NCBI RefSeq assembly: GCF_000368765.1
Contig: NZ_KB849655.1
Span: 1,629,713-1,693,712, forward strand
Source of the DNA: Acinetobacter junii CIP 64.5
GTDB lineage: Bacteria; Pseudomonadota; Gammaproteobacteria; Pseudomonadales; Moraxellaceae
DNA length: 64,000 nucleotides
Direction of reading: 5' to 3'
This document shows positions 1 to 7,750 of this stretch, one piece after another. The number at the start of each line of letters is the position of its first letter. Position 1 is the stretch's first letter. The position numbers were made by a program, and so were the translations under genes. The notes below the pieces were generated by a model. The model made no database searches. It saw only the letters and a program-made list of their open reading frames with translations, and had not been told where the DNA came from.

Positions 1-1002
1 AATAAGAAACGTGAGCGGCGTCAAACCTTAGAGAATACCTTCAGTAAATTCGCAGCAGAATGGCTAGAGATCCGTAGACATGAGGGAAAGGTAGACCACG
101 AAACAATTCGTAAACTGGATAAAGATATATTACCGTTTATTGGAAAGTTACCGGTTGCAGAGTTGACCACTGAACAGCTGGAACGTGATGTGACTGATGC
201 ACTCGTTGAACGAGGTGCACTTGAATCAGCAAGACGTATTAAGTCCATTATAAACATGGTACTCAAGCTTCCATTGAAGCGAAGAATCATTACCTATAAC
301 CCTGCTCCAGACATCATTCTTCCCCAGCCGACTAAAGGCAATCATAACGCGGTGACGGATGAAAAAGAGTTGGCAGATCTATTGCGTAAAACATGGCGTT
401 TAACCAAAGACTTTCCTCGTACGAGAATTAGAACTGAGTTAGCAATAAAGCTATCAGCATATATCTACCAGCGCCCTGGGGAAGTCAGAACCCTACTTTG
501 GGAATCGGTAGACTTTGAAAATAGATGCCTGTCCTTTGCAGCAAGTAAAACCAATCAAGACCACATCGTACCGTTATCAATTCAAGCGTATGACATTCTC
601 AAAGAACTTGAAGAATTACGGACCACTTCAAAATACGTTTTTCCAAGTGTCAAAACTTCATCTGAATGCATGAGTACAGACACCCTTACCCAGGTATTAA
701 AACGATTGGGTTTTAAAGGGAAACATACAGCTCATGGATTCCGGGCAACGGCGCGAACATTACTGGATGAAGAAATCGAATATAGAACCGATATTGTAGA
801 GCACCAGCTTGCTCACAAGGTTAAAGACCCTAATGGCACAGCTTATAACCGAACCAAATTTTTACGCCGTCGACGCGAAATGATGCAGCTCTGGGCAGAT
901 TATCTCGACACACTTCGTCAAGGTGGGGATGTGTCTAAGTTCAAGCCAAACAACGATAGTGAAAATTTAATTCACTTTAAACCTAATACCAAGATGGCAT
1001 AG
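1..1002 (+). CDS. Tyrosine recombinase (integrase) of island A, 5' end outside window
   Basis: The frame is open from base 1, so the N-terminus lies outside the window; about 333 residues are visible. It is a P4-type phage/island integrase that would catalyse site-specific insertion and excision. The core-binding domain comes first, then the catalytic domain with the box-A arginine in RPGEVRTL (near visible residue 158), the HGFR motif (about 245) and the tyrosine in GTAYNR (about 282). It is related to the complete integrase at 25760 but clearly divergent. Its position at the left edge, reading rightward, suits an island entering at an attachment site just left of the window. The catalytic residues look intact. 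Confidence 0.93.
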   Translation, partial: NKKRERRQTLENTFSKFAAEWLEIRRHEGKVDHETIRKLDKDILPFIGKLPVAELTTEQLERDVTDALVERGALESARRIKSIINMVLKLPLKRRIITYNPAPDIILPQPTKGNHNAVTDEKELADLLRKTWRLTKDFPRTRIRTELAIKLSAYIYQRPGEVRTLLWESVDFENRCLSFAASKTNQDHIVPLSIQAYDILKELEELRTTSKYVFPSVKTSSECMSTDTLTQVLKRLGFKGKHTAHGFRATARTLLDEEIEYRTDIVEHQLAHKVKDPNGTAYNRTKFLRRRREMMQLWADYLDTLRQGGDVSKFKPNNDSENLIHFKPNTKMA

Positions 1003-1034
1003 CTCTGCTGCGTTTTCTAAAAGGATAAATGGTC

Positions 1035-2096
1035 ATGAGTAATATTAAAGATATTAAAAATCCAGCTCCTTTCTATACATTGAAAGATGCAGCAAAAGAG
1101 TTAAACCGAGCCTTGGAAGTTGATTACTATGATGCCAAGAAGCTATTAAATATGGCGTTGGTATATGACCTGCAGCTCTATATCTTCGTAAAAGGCTGGC
1201 ATGGTCAAGCATCTTATGCTGAAGAGATGACGGACGAATGGAACGAGTATGCTGATGTTAATAAACATGGCGGGTATACAAAGCTGCATTTCGATATGGA
1301 TGCCACTCTAGAGGCTATTATCAATGCAAGACTTAATTTATTTTTTGATGATGGTTGCTTACTTGAAGTACAACAAGAATTAATAAAACTTTTAACTATA
1401 AATAAAAAGTTTATTGGAGATACTTCATTTGGTTATTTCGGAAATATTCTAGACATCCAAGACTCATATATAAGAAACCCCAAAAACTATTTTTTAGAAG
1501 TTTTTAAAGAAAGGCCTTCTTCTGTTTTAGTAAATGAACTTAGGGGATCTACGCTGCTTTCTGATGCTATTGCTTCCGTAACTGACGTCCATATTGCTTG
1601 GATTGAACTTTTGCGGGAAAGACCTAGGCTATATCATGGGTCTGTTATACCAAGGCCTGTAATTGACACCACAATTGAAAAGGAAGGTGAGCCTGCTATT
1701 TATCAAGCTATAAACCGAACAGATCTTCTAATAACCCATTATCAACTTTCTAGAATTATTGAAGGCTCTTTAAAGCTTAGAGGCAGAAAAGTTGAAACGA
1801 TTGAAACTTTAATTGAAAAACAAATTCAAAAGCCACGAGGAATAAGCCCAGCCAGAGAACGAGCTAAATTAGCAGCAAAAACTCTAGCTAATTATCTATG
1901 GAGTCAAGATAGGGATAACAAAATTAAAATTAAAGAAATGGCTATTACAGTTTATGCAGAGCTAAGCCAGACCGAACACCGTATTGAATTACCTGATCAG
2001 GCCATATCATTAAAAGACTGGATTAAAGAAGTAGCTCCTCCTTATTCTAGAGAGCCTGGAAGGACCAAAGAAAAATATATATCAAGTGAAACTTAA
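1035..2096 (+). CDS. Hypothetical island protein, 353 aa
   Basis: I do not recognise this protein. It has no signal peptide or membrane segment and is charged and mostly helical, with a lysine/arginine-rich C-terminal third (around KQIQKPRGISPARERAKLAAK). Its first 40 residues (YTLKDAAKELNRAL) resemble small helix-turn-helix domains of phage regulators, but this is weak. I chose the ATG at 1035 because AAGGA at 1021-1025 sits 9 bases before it; the ATG at 1029 would be only 3 bases away. It follows the integrase by 32 bases and could be co-transcribed with it. Base composition is more AT-rich in the middle than in the integrase. Confidence 0.7.
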   Translation: MSNIKDIKNPAPFYTLKDAAKELNRALEVDYYDAKKLLNMALVYDLQLYIFVKGWHGQASYAEEMTDEWNEYADVNKHGGYTKLHFDMDATLEAIINARLNLFFDDGCLLEVQQELIKLLTINKKFIGDTSFGYFGNILDIQDSYIRNPKNYFLEVFKERPSSVLVNELRGSTLLSDAIASVTDVHIAWIELLRERPRLYHGSVIPRPVIDTTIEKEGEPAIYQAINRTDLLITHYQLSRIIEGSLKLRGRKVETIETLIEKQIQKPRGISPARERAKLAAKTLANYLWSQDRDNKIKIKEMAITVYAELSQTEHRIELPDQAISLKDWIKEVAPPYSREPGRTKEKYISSET

Positions 2097-2150
2097 TATA
2101 GATCAAGTGGAACTTTCCATCTATTAACATATAAGAACCAACAACATACT

Positions 2151-2195
2151 ACCTCTAACGCCGTTGCAGTACGGCACATAGTTAGAGGTTTTTTC
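2151..2195 (+). promoter_or_regulatory. Nested hairpin covering the ribosome binding site of the AlpA-like gene
   Basis: ACCTCTAAC (2151-2159) pairs perfectly with GTTAGAGGT (2181-2189). Inside it GCCGT (2160-2164) pairs with ACGGC (2171-2175). A run of six T follows directly, then the ATG at 2196. The only Shine-Dalgarno-like bases, AGAGG, are in the 3' arm. It could be a terminator of a short leader RNA, a translational block, or both. Confidence 0.6.
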
Positions 2196-2483
2196 ATGTC
2201 TACTCAACAACAAATTACGGCGCCAAAAGGCTTTTATCGCATGTCACAACTTGCAACTACGGCTGCACGTAAAGAACGCAAGTACATCGCTAAAGATGGA
2301 ACAACTCGAATCATCAAAGCACGCCCTGAGCGCCAAGGCTTACTGCCAATGGGTGAAACAACTATTTGGGACAAAGTGCGTGCTGGTGAGTTCCCTACCC
2401 CAATTAAGCTAACCGAACGCATCACCGCATGGCGTATTGAAGATGTTGAAGCATGGATGGCTTCTAGAGGATTGGAGGCTTAA
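2196..2483 (+). CDS. AlpA-family (excisionase-like) DNA-binding regulator
   Basis: A 95-aa protein of the AlpA/MerR-like winged-helix family found in P4-type islands, where such proteins activate or repress integrase and excision genes. The family pattern is visible in the second half: a serine/threonine-rich turn (MGETTIWDKVRAGEFPTP), then IKLTERITAWRIEDVEAWMASR. An N-terminal stretch of about 45 residues with a basic patch (RKERKYIAKDGTTRIIKAR) precedes the domain and is longer than in minimal AlpA proteins. The start lies immediately behind a hairpin that covers its ribosome binding site. It is followed 2 bases later by the antirepressor gene, so the two are probably co-translated. Confidence 0.8.
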   Translation: MSTQQQITAPKGFYRMSQLATTAARKERKYIAKDGTTRIIKARPERQGLLPMGETTIWDKVRAGEFPTPIKLTERITAWRIEDVEAWMASRGLEA

Positions 2484-2485
2484 TC

Positions 2486-3181
2486 ATGAATACTTCCATC
2501 ACTTCCTTTTTGCCATCGCAACAGATGCTTAGTTCGGATATCGCAGCTATTACGAAAATACGCCTAGATTCTGTAAAAAGGACTATCGAACGTTTAGCTG
2601 AACGCCTCGTTATAGCTTTACCACCAACGGTGGAAAAGCCTACAAACGGTCGTACAAGTACTGAATATGTGTTTTCTGGTGAACAAGGAAAGCTTGATTC
2701 AATTACTGTGGTTGCCCAGCTCTGCCCGGAGTTTACCGCAGCAATTGTAAAGCGCTGGTATGAGCTTGAGCAGCAGACCCCAGCATTTGATATCAGCAAT
2801 CCTCAGCATCTCCTGCAGGCGATTGAAGTCCAAGCTAAACAGAATCTCCAGTTAAGTGCTGAAAACCAAGTGCTGACCAAGGCAATCGAAACCATTACTC
2901 ATACTGAACACGGTGTGAAGTTCCAGCAAGCATGTAAGATTTTAAATGTAAAGCAGCAAGAACTGGCCGAATGGCTTCGGAAACATAATTGGGATCGGTA
3001 TCTAAACAATGCCAGGGCTTCAACTTATTACAGTGAAAATCGCGGCTACTGTGAAACTAAGTATTCACTCAAAGAAGGTGTAAAGCCTTCAGGTCAATCA
3101 TACAGCTACACACAGACTGAATTTTTTATATTGCCAAAAGGTATGCAGATCCTAGCTAAAAGGTTTGGGGAGCAGCCATGA
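2486..3181 (+). CDS. Phage antirepressor, Rha-like N-terminus with KilAC-type C-terminus
   Basis: The 231-aa protein has two parts. The N-terminal 100 residues resemble Rha-type phage regulators, with a helix-turn-helix-like segment ITKIRLDSVKRTIERL and the YVFSGEQGKLDSITVVAQL strand region. The C-terminal part, FQQACKILNVKQQELAEWL followed by ETKYSLKEGVKPSGQSY, matches the KilAC domain of phage antirepressors. Such proteins relieve lysogenic repression by binding the repressor or DNA. A helical linker (AIEVQAKQNLQLSAENQVL) joins the parts. It lies 2 bases after the AlpA-like gene and upstream of a C4-like RNA, which in P1-type immunity systems controls antirepressor synthesis. Confidence 0.85.
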   Translation: MNTSITSFLPSQQMLSSDIAAITKIRLDSVKRTIERLAERLVIALPPTVEKPTNGRTSTEYVFSGEQGKLDSITVVAQLCPEFTAAIVKRWYELEQQTPAFDISNPQHLLQAIEVQAKQNLQLSAENQVLTKAIETITHTEHGVKFQQACKILNVKQQELAEWLRKHNWDRYLNNARASTYYSENRGYCETKYSLKEGVKPSGQSYSYTQTEFFILPKGMQILAKRFGEQP

Positions 3182-3353
3182 GTTTTCAAAATATTTTCTG
3201 TTTAAGGCTTCTCAAATTAAAAATGATCGGCTATATTGATCGTGTTCGGTGCAAAATCACTGAATTAGCTTTGACAGGCTATAACTACGAAGGCGCATAT
3301 AGTCCGCTCTGGGCTTTTTTTATGCGTAAAATCTCTATGCTTCTGCATCTTTA

Positions 3354-3430
3354 TGTGGAGCTTGGGAGGGACACTTTCGAGTGTGCTGGTTCCCTTTGTA
3401 GCCAGTCTGTCAACCTTCTCAAGCTTCACA
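3354..3430 (+). ncRNA. C4-like antisense RNA
   Basis: A closing stem is formed by TGTGGAGCTTG (3354-3364) and CAAGCTTCACA (3420-3430): ten Watson-Crick pairs and one G-U. Inside is an arm with ACACT-TTCG-AGTGT (3371-3384) under a GGGA/TCCC base pairing (3364-3367 with 3391-3394). The remaining single-stranded part, 3400-3413, contains AGCCA and CTGTCAA, which are complementary to TGGCT (3455-3459) and TTGACAG (3439-3445) just upstream of the next gene. This is the architecture of the C4 antisense RNA of phages P1/P7 and of related prophages. I infer that it is processed from the leader and represses the downstream operon. Confidence 0.72.
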
Positions 3431-3438
3431 CCAATCAT

Positions 3439-3459
3439 TTGACAGTGACGTGTGTGGCT
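3439..3459 (+). promoter_or_regulatory. Probable target segments of the C4-like RNA
   Basis: TTGACAG (3439-3445) and TGGCT (3455-3459) are complementary to CTGTCAA (3407-3413) and AGCCA (3400-3404) of the RNA. They lie about 10 to 30 bases upstream of the AAAGGAG ribosome binding site (3469-3475) of the gene at 3486, so pairing could occlude the leader or promote Rho action. Confidence 0.6.
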
Positions 3460-3485
3460 CTTAATTACAAAGGAGCGCATTCATC

Positions 3486-4043
3486 ATGAACGCTAAAGTA
3501 CAAATTCAATTTTCAGAACAATCAATTCCTTTTTACAGTGTCGCAGATATTATCAATGCTTACTCACTTGCATCTGAAACTGCCACACAGCTTCGAACTC
3601 TGGCCAATCAAATCAGTAAAGCAACGGCTTTCGTTAAAGCATTTGTACAAGAAAATGATAGAGCTGACTCCTCTGCTTTTGCTGAACTAGAAAATCTAAT
3701 CATAATTTCCCAGCAGCTTGCTAACAGCCAGGCAGATACCTATAGCCTTGAGCTTAAGAGACATCAACAAGAACCCGATGATCACTACAATGCGGGTGAT
3801 CTGTACGATGCATATTCATTAGCTTATGAAAACACATCATGGCTTGAGACCATGTTCTATCAAGTTAAAGATGAAGTCGAAGTAGTCAAAGAGGCCATTA
3901 AGCAAAATACTCATGGCGCCGTCTTTGGAACGCTTGAGCACTTAATTCATATTGCTGCTTACTTGGCAGGGAGCCATAGCAATACATTCGACATTGAACG
4001 CGAAAATTATGAAATACAGTGGGAGGCTACTAAAAATGGATAA
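3486..4043 (+). CDS. Hypothetical phage protein with internal duplication
   Basis: No recognised family. The 185-residue protein consists of two imperfect copies of about 75 residues, roughly 20-95 and 103-178. Each begins DIINAYSLASET or DLYDAYSLAYEN, continues with an acidic amphipathic helix, and ends in LENLIIISQQLANSQADTY or LEHLIHIAAYLAGSHSNTF. It is acidic and probably all helical. AAAGGAG at 3469-3475 is a good ribosome binding site. Because the C4-like RNA is complementary to its leader, it is the first gene under that control and may be the functional counterpart of the P1 icd/ant cistrons. That role is inferred from position only. Confidence 0.72.
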   Translation: MNAKVQIQFSEQSIPFYSVADIINAYSLASETATQLRTLANQISKATAFVKAFVQENDRADSSAFAELENLIIISQQLANSQADTYSLELKRHQQEPDDHYNAGDLYDAYSLAYENTSWLETMFYQVKDEVEVVKEAIKQNTHGAVFGTLEHLIHIAAYLAGSHSNTFDIERENYEIQWEATKNG

Positions 4044-4212
4044 GCCTTCTACCCCATCAGAGCAAACTAAAGTACAGCCAAAACCTACTGTCGATCAGAC
4101 AACAATGCTCCCATCAGCTGCATATGTTGAATCAGTACGTATTACTCCAGAACGTCTTTGGAATACTGTGTTGAAAAATCATAAGCAGCAAGGAGGGCGT
4201 AGTGAGCATTGA
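4036..4212 (+). CDS. Small hypothetical protein, 58 aa
   Basis: The ATG at 4036 overlaps the stop of the previous gene, and GGGAGG at 4021-4026 gives it a ribosome binding site, which suggests translational coupling. The N-terminal 30 residues are proline/threonine-rich (KPSTPSEQTKVQPKPT) and look disordered. The C-terminus, ITPERLWNTVLKNHKQQGG, could be a single helix. It ends just past the start of the O-like gene. No function can be assigned. Short linker-like genes of this kind are common upstream of phage replication genes. Confidence 0.6.
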   Translation: MDKPSTPSEQTKVQPKPTVDQTTMLPSAAYVESVRITPERLWNTVLKNHKQQGGRSEH

Positions 4213-4996
4213 TGCAACACGCTGGGCTTGGACTGCTCCGGTAAATAATTCATCACAACGTCTCGTTCTGCTTTCGTTAGCAGATCGAGCTGGTGAAGAA
4301 CATACGGCTTGGCCAAGCATAGATCGCCTGGCCAAAGATACCGTGCTGGACAAAAAGACAGTTCAAAAAGTTATTTTAGAGTTAATCAACTTGGGCCTAG
4401 TTGAAGATACGGGTGAACGCACGGGGCCAACTAAACGAGTTAGGGTTCTCAAGCTCAACGGCGTAAAGGGTCGCGAGGAATACACTCAAATTCAGAATGA
4501 TTCTAATACACCCAAAAACGGGAATATTAAACAATCCCAAAAACGGAATGATTCCAAAAATGGGAATGATCCCGAAAATGGTGCTTTGAATAACCCCAAA
4601 AACGGGATGTTGAATGATCCCAAAAACGGGGTGCAGAATCTATCAGGGAATCTACCAATGAATCTCTCTCAAGAGCATGACTGGATTCCTGATGTAGATC
4701 AGTTGATAACAAAGATAAAGATGGCAGGTCATGGCAACAATATAGACCTAATCTTTGGCCTACCTAGCTTTGAATTCGAGCTGAGTGCATTCAACTCTTA
4801 TTTTGATAATAGCGGCCTATCTGACAGTAAAAAACTACATAAGTTCACGGCTTGGATCGTAGACAAGTTTGATCGCTACAAAAAGCAGAATCCTGAATAT
4901 GGCAGTCAGTCTCCGACCGGACAGCAAGCTAATACTGCTCAGCCATTTCTTAATTTACCGACTAAGCCTAAGAGCCTATTAGGAGGTCCTCAATGA
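4202..4996 (+). CDS. Replication initiator, phage O-like (helix-turn-helix protein)
   Basis: The start is GTG at 4202, 5 bases after AGGAGG (4191-4196). The N-terminal 90 residues form a winged helix (SQRLVLLSLADRAGEEHTAWPSIDRLAKD then KKTVQKVILELINLGLVED), as in lambda O-type origin-binding proteins. The middle, residues 100-145, is low-complexity NPKNG repeats because the DNA there is made of origin iterons, as in lambda, where the origin lies inside gene O. The C-terminus probably contacts the helicase. Its stop overlaps the start of the DnaB gene (ATGA), so the pair forms an initiator/helicase unit. It should open the origin and load DnaB. Confidence 0.82.
   Translation: MSIDATRWAWTAPVNNSSQRLVLLSLADRAGEEHTAWPSIDRLAKDTVLDKKTVQKVILELINLGLVEDTGERTGPTKRVRVLKLNGVKGREEYTQIQNDSNTPKNGNIKQSQKRNDSKNGNDPENGALNNPKNGMLNDPKNGVQNLSGNLPMNLSQEHDWIPDVDQLITKIKMAGHGNNIDLIFGLPSFEFELSAFNSYFDNSGLSDSKKLHKFTAWIVDKFDRYKKQNPEYGSQSPTGQQANTAQPFLNLPTKPKSLLGGPQ
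4511..4633 (+). repeat. Origin iterons inside the O-like gene
   Basis: Six units with a near-palindromic core CCCAAAAACGGG (variants CCAAAAATGGG and CCCGAAAATGG) recur about every 20 to 25 bases. By analogy with lambda-type origins, these are the binding sites of the O-like protein encoded around them. The same core recurs in the relic at 20680-20776. Confidence 0.72.
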
Positions 4997-6360
4997 ATAC
5001 GCCTATTCATAATCTACAAATTGAACAAGCTGTACTTGCAGCACTGATGACTGTTTCAAATTCATATGGCCAAGTTGAGAACCTACTTACTGAAGATGAT
5101 TTCCATGCTACACGCCACAAATTGATTTTTCAGGCTGTAGTTGATCTGGATTCGAAGAATTCACCATATGACGCTGTATTAGTAAATCAGTGGCTAGAAA
5201 TGCGTAACTATTCTGAAGCTGCCGGTGGTGAGCAATACATCATGCAAATTTTAGGTGATGCCCCTTCCAGCTTTTATAACTTGGTGTCTTATGCTGAGAA
5301 ATTGAAGGATCTTACGACATGCAGGCAAGTTGAAGCTGAAGCCATGAAAGTAATTAACCATGCTCGGAACTTAACGGTGAGCCGTGGTGAGCTGGTCCAG
5401 AATGCACAAACTGCTTTTGCAGATCTGAATACTGAATCTGGAAGTGAATCCCTCTTTCATATTCATGATGCTGCATCCAATACATTTCTTGAGATGCACC
5501 GTAAGATTGAAGCTGCAATTGCTGGCAATTCGATGATCAAAGGAATCCAGACTGGCATCTATGACCTCGACAAGAAACTAGGCGATGTTGAACCTGGTTG
5601 CCTAATGGTGGTGGCTGCACGACCTGCAATGGGTAAGACGACTATGCTTCAGCTCATTGCAAATAATGTAGCAGTCATACAGAAAAAGCCTGCCCTCATC
5701 ATGTCTGGCGAAATGCCTAAAGAGCAGATCGCCATGCGTCTCTGTTGCGCGATTGCACCGGCAGATATTGGAGTAGTACGTAATTCCCCTCATCTGCTAC
5801 CTAAAGAGGAATTTACAGCATATACAAACGCCGTTGTGATGCTTCAAAAGGTACCAATGCAGATCAATGATACTTCCCGTCCATCTATTGCAAATATCAG
5901 GGAGTCTATCCGTAAAGTAAAACATCAGTATGGCTCTGTCGGTGTAGTTCTGGTTGATTATCTTCAGATCATGAAGACAACAAAGCAATTCGCCCGGGAG
6001 GATTTAAAGATTGCTTATTTTACCGGTGAGCTGAAAGCCATGGCCAAAGAGTTTGATTGCGTCATTGTTCTTTTATCTCAGCTCAATCGTGAGTTAGAGA
6101 AGCGACCTAATAAAAGACCAATGATGTCGGATCTACGTGAATCAGGTGCAATTGAACAAGATGCCGACCAAATTATTTTTTTGTACCGGGACGAAGTTTA
6201 TAACAAAGAATCCCAATACCGAGGTATTGCCGAGGCCATTGTAGGAAAGAACCGCCACGGAGAAGCTGGTACTGCGTACATGCATGCCCAGCTGAAGTAC
6301 TGTCAATTTACCAATCTAGATCATGATGCACTTAATCAAATCCAGGGGAATACAATATGA
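4993..6360 (+). CDS. dnaB: Replicative DNA helicase DnaB, phage copy
   Basis: A full-length DnaB-family helicase of 455 aa. It has the N-terminal DnaB domain (IEQAVLAALMTVSNSYG onward), a linker, and a RecA-like ATPase with Walker A ARPAMGKTT near residue 210 and Walker B VVLVDYLQIM near 320. SQLNRELEKRPNKRP and DLRESGAIEQDADQI correspond to the conserved H3/H4 region. It unwinds DNA ahead of the phage replication fork as a hexamer. ATGA overlap with the O-like gene and with the next gene (6357) indicates a tightly coupled operon. It is smaller and more divergent than a chromosomal DnaB would be, as expected for a prophage copy. Confidence 0.95.
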   Translation: MNTPIHNLQIEQAVLAALMTVSNSYGQVENLLTEDDFHATRHKLIFQAVVDLDSKNSPYDAVLVNQWLEMRNYSEAAGGEQYIMQILGDAPSSFYNLVSYAEKLKDLTTCRQVEAEAMKVINHARNLTVSRGELVQNAQTAFADLNTESGSESLFHIHDAASNTFLEMHRKIEAAIAGNSMIKGIQTGIYDLDKKLGDVEPGCLMVVAARPAMGKTTMLQLIANNVAVIQKKPALIMSGEMPKEQIAMRLCCAIAPADIGVVRNSPHLLPKEEFTAYTNAVVMLQKVPMQINDTSRPSIANIRESIRKVKHQYGSVGVVLVDYLQIMKTTKQFAREDLKIAYFTGELKAMAKEFDCVIVLLSQLNRELEKRPNKRPMMSDLRESGAIEQDADQIIFLYRDEVYNKESQYRGIAEAIVGKNRHGEAGTAYMHAQLKYCQFTNLDHDALNQIQGNTI

Positions 6361-6764
6361 TGTTTATTAATGGCCAAGGTATCGACTCTACTGTATTCAA
6401 AAAGTCACCAGCAGATAGATTTATAAACCTCAGAACTCAAAAAAAGGTAAAGGAATTTATTGTCAAACTCCGTGGCTACAAACGTCCGGACTTTAATCGA
6501 ATGATTCTGGATCTAGGTCGTCTTGGTTGGACACATGAGAAAATAGCCTTTGTATTACCTGTCTCTGGTGCTTCTACAGTATCTGAGTGGGCGCGTGGTG
6601 GCGTTCCGAACTATGAAAATGGTGAAGCACTTATTGAGCTGTGGCGAGCTGAAACAGGTGTTAGTCGTGAACCTCGTGAAGGTGAATGGATGACGTACAG
6701 ATACAAGATTGGCCAAATGGATATTTTTGAAGATAGCAGCGAGATAAACGGCGTTATAGATTAA
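6357..6764 (+). CDS. Phage HTH-like protein, paralogue of the gene at 19902
   Basis: A 135-aa protein of unknown role. Residues about 60-100 (EKIAFVLPVSGASTVSEWARGGVPNYENGEALIELW) have the look of a Cro-like helix-turn-helix: helix, SGAS turn, and a recognition helix SEWARGG. The same block, almost residue for residue, occurs in the 100-aa protein at 19902-20204. It overlaps the helicase gene by 4 bases and sits in the slot where lambdoid phages keep nin-region genes. A DNA-binding role in late or replication control is plausible but unproven. Confidence 0.72.
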   Translation: MMFINGQGIDSTVFKKSPADRFINLRTQKKVKEFIVKLRGYKRPDFNRMILDLGRLGWTHEKIAFVLPVSGASTVSEWARGGVPNYENGEALIELWRAETGVSREPREGEWMTYRYKIGQMDIFEDSSEINGVID

Positions 6765-6784
6765 TAAAATAAAAGGATTAAGGC

Positions 6785-7480
6785 ATGAATTTAGTAAAAA
6801 TTTGGGATAAAGAAATTAAAGGGAGGTTGTGGGCCGTTGGGGATATTCACGGTTGCTACAACCTGCTTATGACTCGCCTTAAGGAAATCGGTTTTGACTT
6901 TGAAAATGATTTACTGGTAGCAGTTGGTGATCTAGTGGATCGTGGCATCCAGAACGAAGAATGCATAAGCCTGATCGATAAACTTTGGTTTACATCAGTA
7001 AAGGGAAATCACGAGGATTTAGTCATCATGGGTGATGTTAATCGCTCTTATTTTAACTGTCATATTCAAAATGGTGGTGAGTGGTTTTATGACTTGGATT
7101 ATCAGATTCAGCGCGAAATCATTGAAAAATTCAAAACACTACCGATTGCTTTAGAGGTAAGCCACAAGGGGAGAAAGTTCGGTTTTGTACATGGACATAT
7201 TGAACAAAATGATTGGGATGAATTTAAGAGGGAACTTAATAATTTTGATCAGGCTCAACACATCATTGATCACAAGCGAGCCCCTCCAGAGATAGCCATG
7301 TGGGGCCGTGAACGTTTGAATGATGAAAATTTGCAATATACCCATGTGTCAGGAGTTGATGCGGTAATCATGGGGCATACAGTTACCCAGCGACCGTACA
7401 AGCGCGATAACTGTTATTGGATCGATACTGGTGCTGTACACTGGGGAACTATGACAATTTTGGATTTGAGTCGACTTTAA
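6785..7480 (+). CDS. Ser/Thr protein phosphatase, lambda NinI type
   Basis: This is a metallophosphoesterase of 231 aa, close to the length of lambda phosphatase. The full metal-binding signature is present: GDIHGC (about 19-24), GDLVDRG (about 49-55), GNHED (about 78-82), a histidine in VHGH (about 136) and MGHT with DTGA near the C-terminus. It would use two metal ions to dephosphorylate serine, threonine or tyrosine phosphates. Lambda-like phages carry it in the nin region after the replication genes, as here. It is the last gene of the rightward operon and is followed by a hairpin and a terminator. Confidence 0.93.
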   Translation: MNLVKIWDKEIKGRLWAVGDIHGCYNLLMTRLKEIGFDFENDLLVAVGDLVDRGIQNEECISLIDKLWFTSVKGNHEDLVIMGDVNRSYFNCHIQNGGEWFYDLDYQIQREIIEKFKTLPIALEVSHKGRKFGFVHGHIEQNDWDEFKRELNNFDQAQHIIDHKRAPPEIAMWGRERLNDENLQYTHVSGVDAVIMGHTVTQRPYKRDNCYWIDTGAVHWGTMTILDLSRL

Positions 7481-7481
7481 G

Positions 7482-7504
7482 GAAATTAGATAGCATCTAA
7501 TTTC
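7482..7504. other. Perfect 10-bp inverted repeat after the phosphatase gene
   Basis: GAAATTAGAT (7482-7491), a 3-base loop and ATCTAATTTC (7495-7504) begin one base after the stop codon. There is no T-run, so it is more likely a 3'-end-stabilising hairpin or an operator than an intrinsic terminator. Confidence 0.5.
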
Positions 7505-7592
7505 ATGCATATTAAGAATGGTAGAGCCGTAGCAAGAGATTGAAAGTAATTGGCAAAACCACAAGACAAATGTGATGGGTAACATCTTTTAT

Positions 7593-7619
7593 AAAAAAAA
7601 GCCCACCTTTAAGGTAGGC
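7593..7619 (-). terminator. Intrinsic terminator of the leftward ImmA operon
   Basis: Read on the minus strand: GCCTACC, a 5-base loop, GGTGGGC (one G-U pair), then eight T (complement of 7593-7600). It lies about 115 bases past the stop of the 164-aa gene. Confidence 0.7.
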
Positions 7620-7710
7620 ATTATACTTGTGACCATAATTCAAAAGTATTAAGATTAAGTTTCCTAGGCTCGTCTAATACAGTTAATTCTGGTCAATTAC
7701 TCGAGATAAG

Positions 7711-7750
7711 AACCGATATAAAAGCAATATGTTTTTATATCGGTTTTTTG
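7711..7750 (+). terminator. Intrinsic terminator of the rightward replication operon
   Basis: AACCGATATAAAA (7711-7723) pairs with TTTTATATCGGTT (7733-7745), followed by more T. Its 3' arm overlaps the last codons of the convergent gene, so the two operons share a compact convergent end. Confidence 0.72.

Noticed and set aside
3178..3489. Rightward 103-codon frame overlapping the antirepressor stop by ATGA
   Set aside because: It runs through the C4-like RNA and its targets, has no family resemblance and is cysteine/leucine-rich in a random way. The base pairing explains the sequence better than coding does, though a coupled leader peptide cannot be excluded.
4511..4633. CRISPR-like short repeats
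   Set aside because: Units are near-palindromic, imperfect and closely spaced inside a coding frame; they fit origin iterons. No cas gene or CRISPR array is visible in the window.
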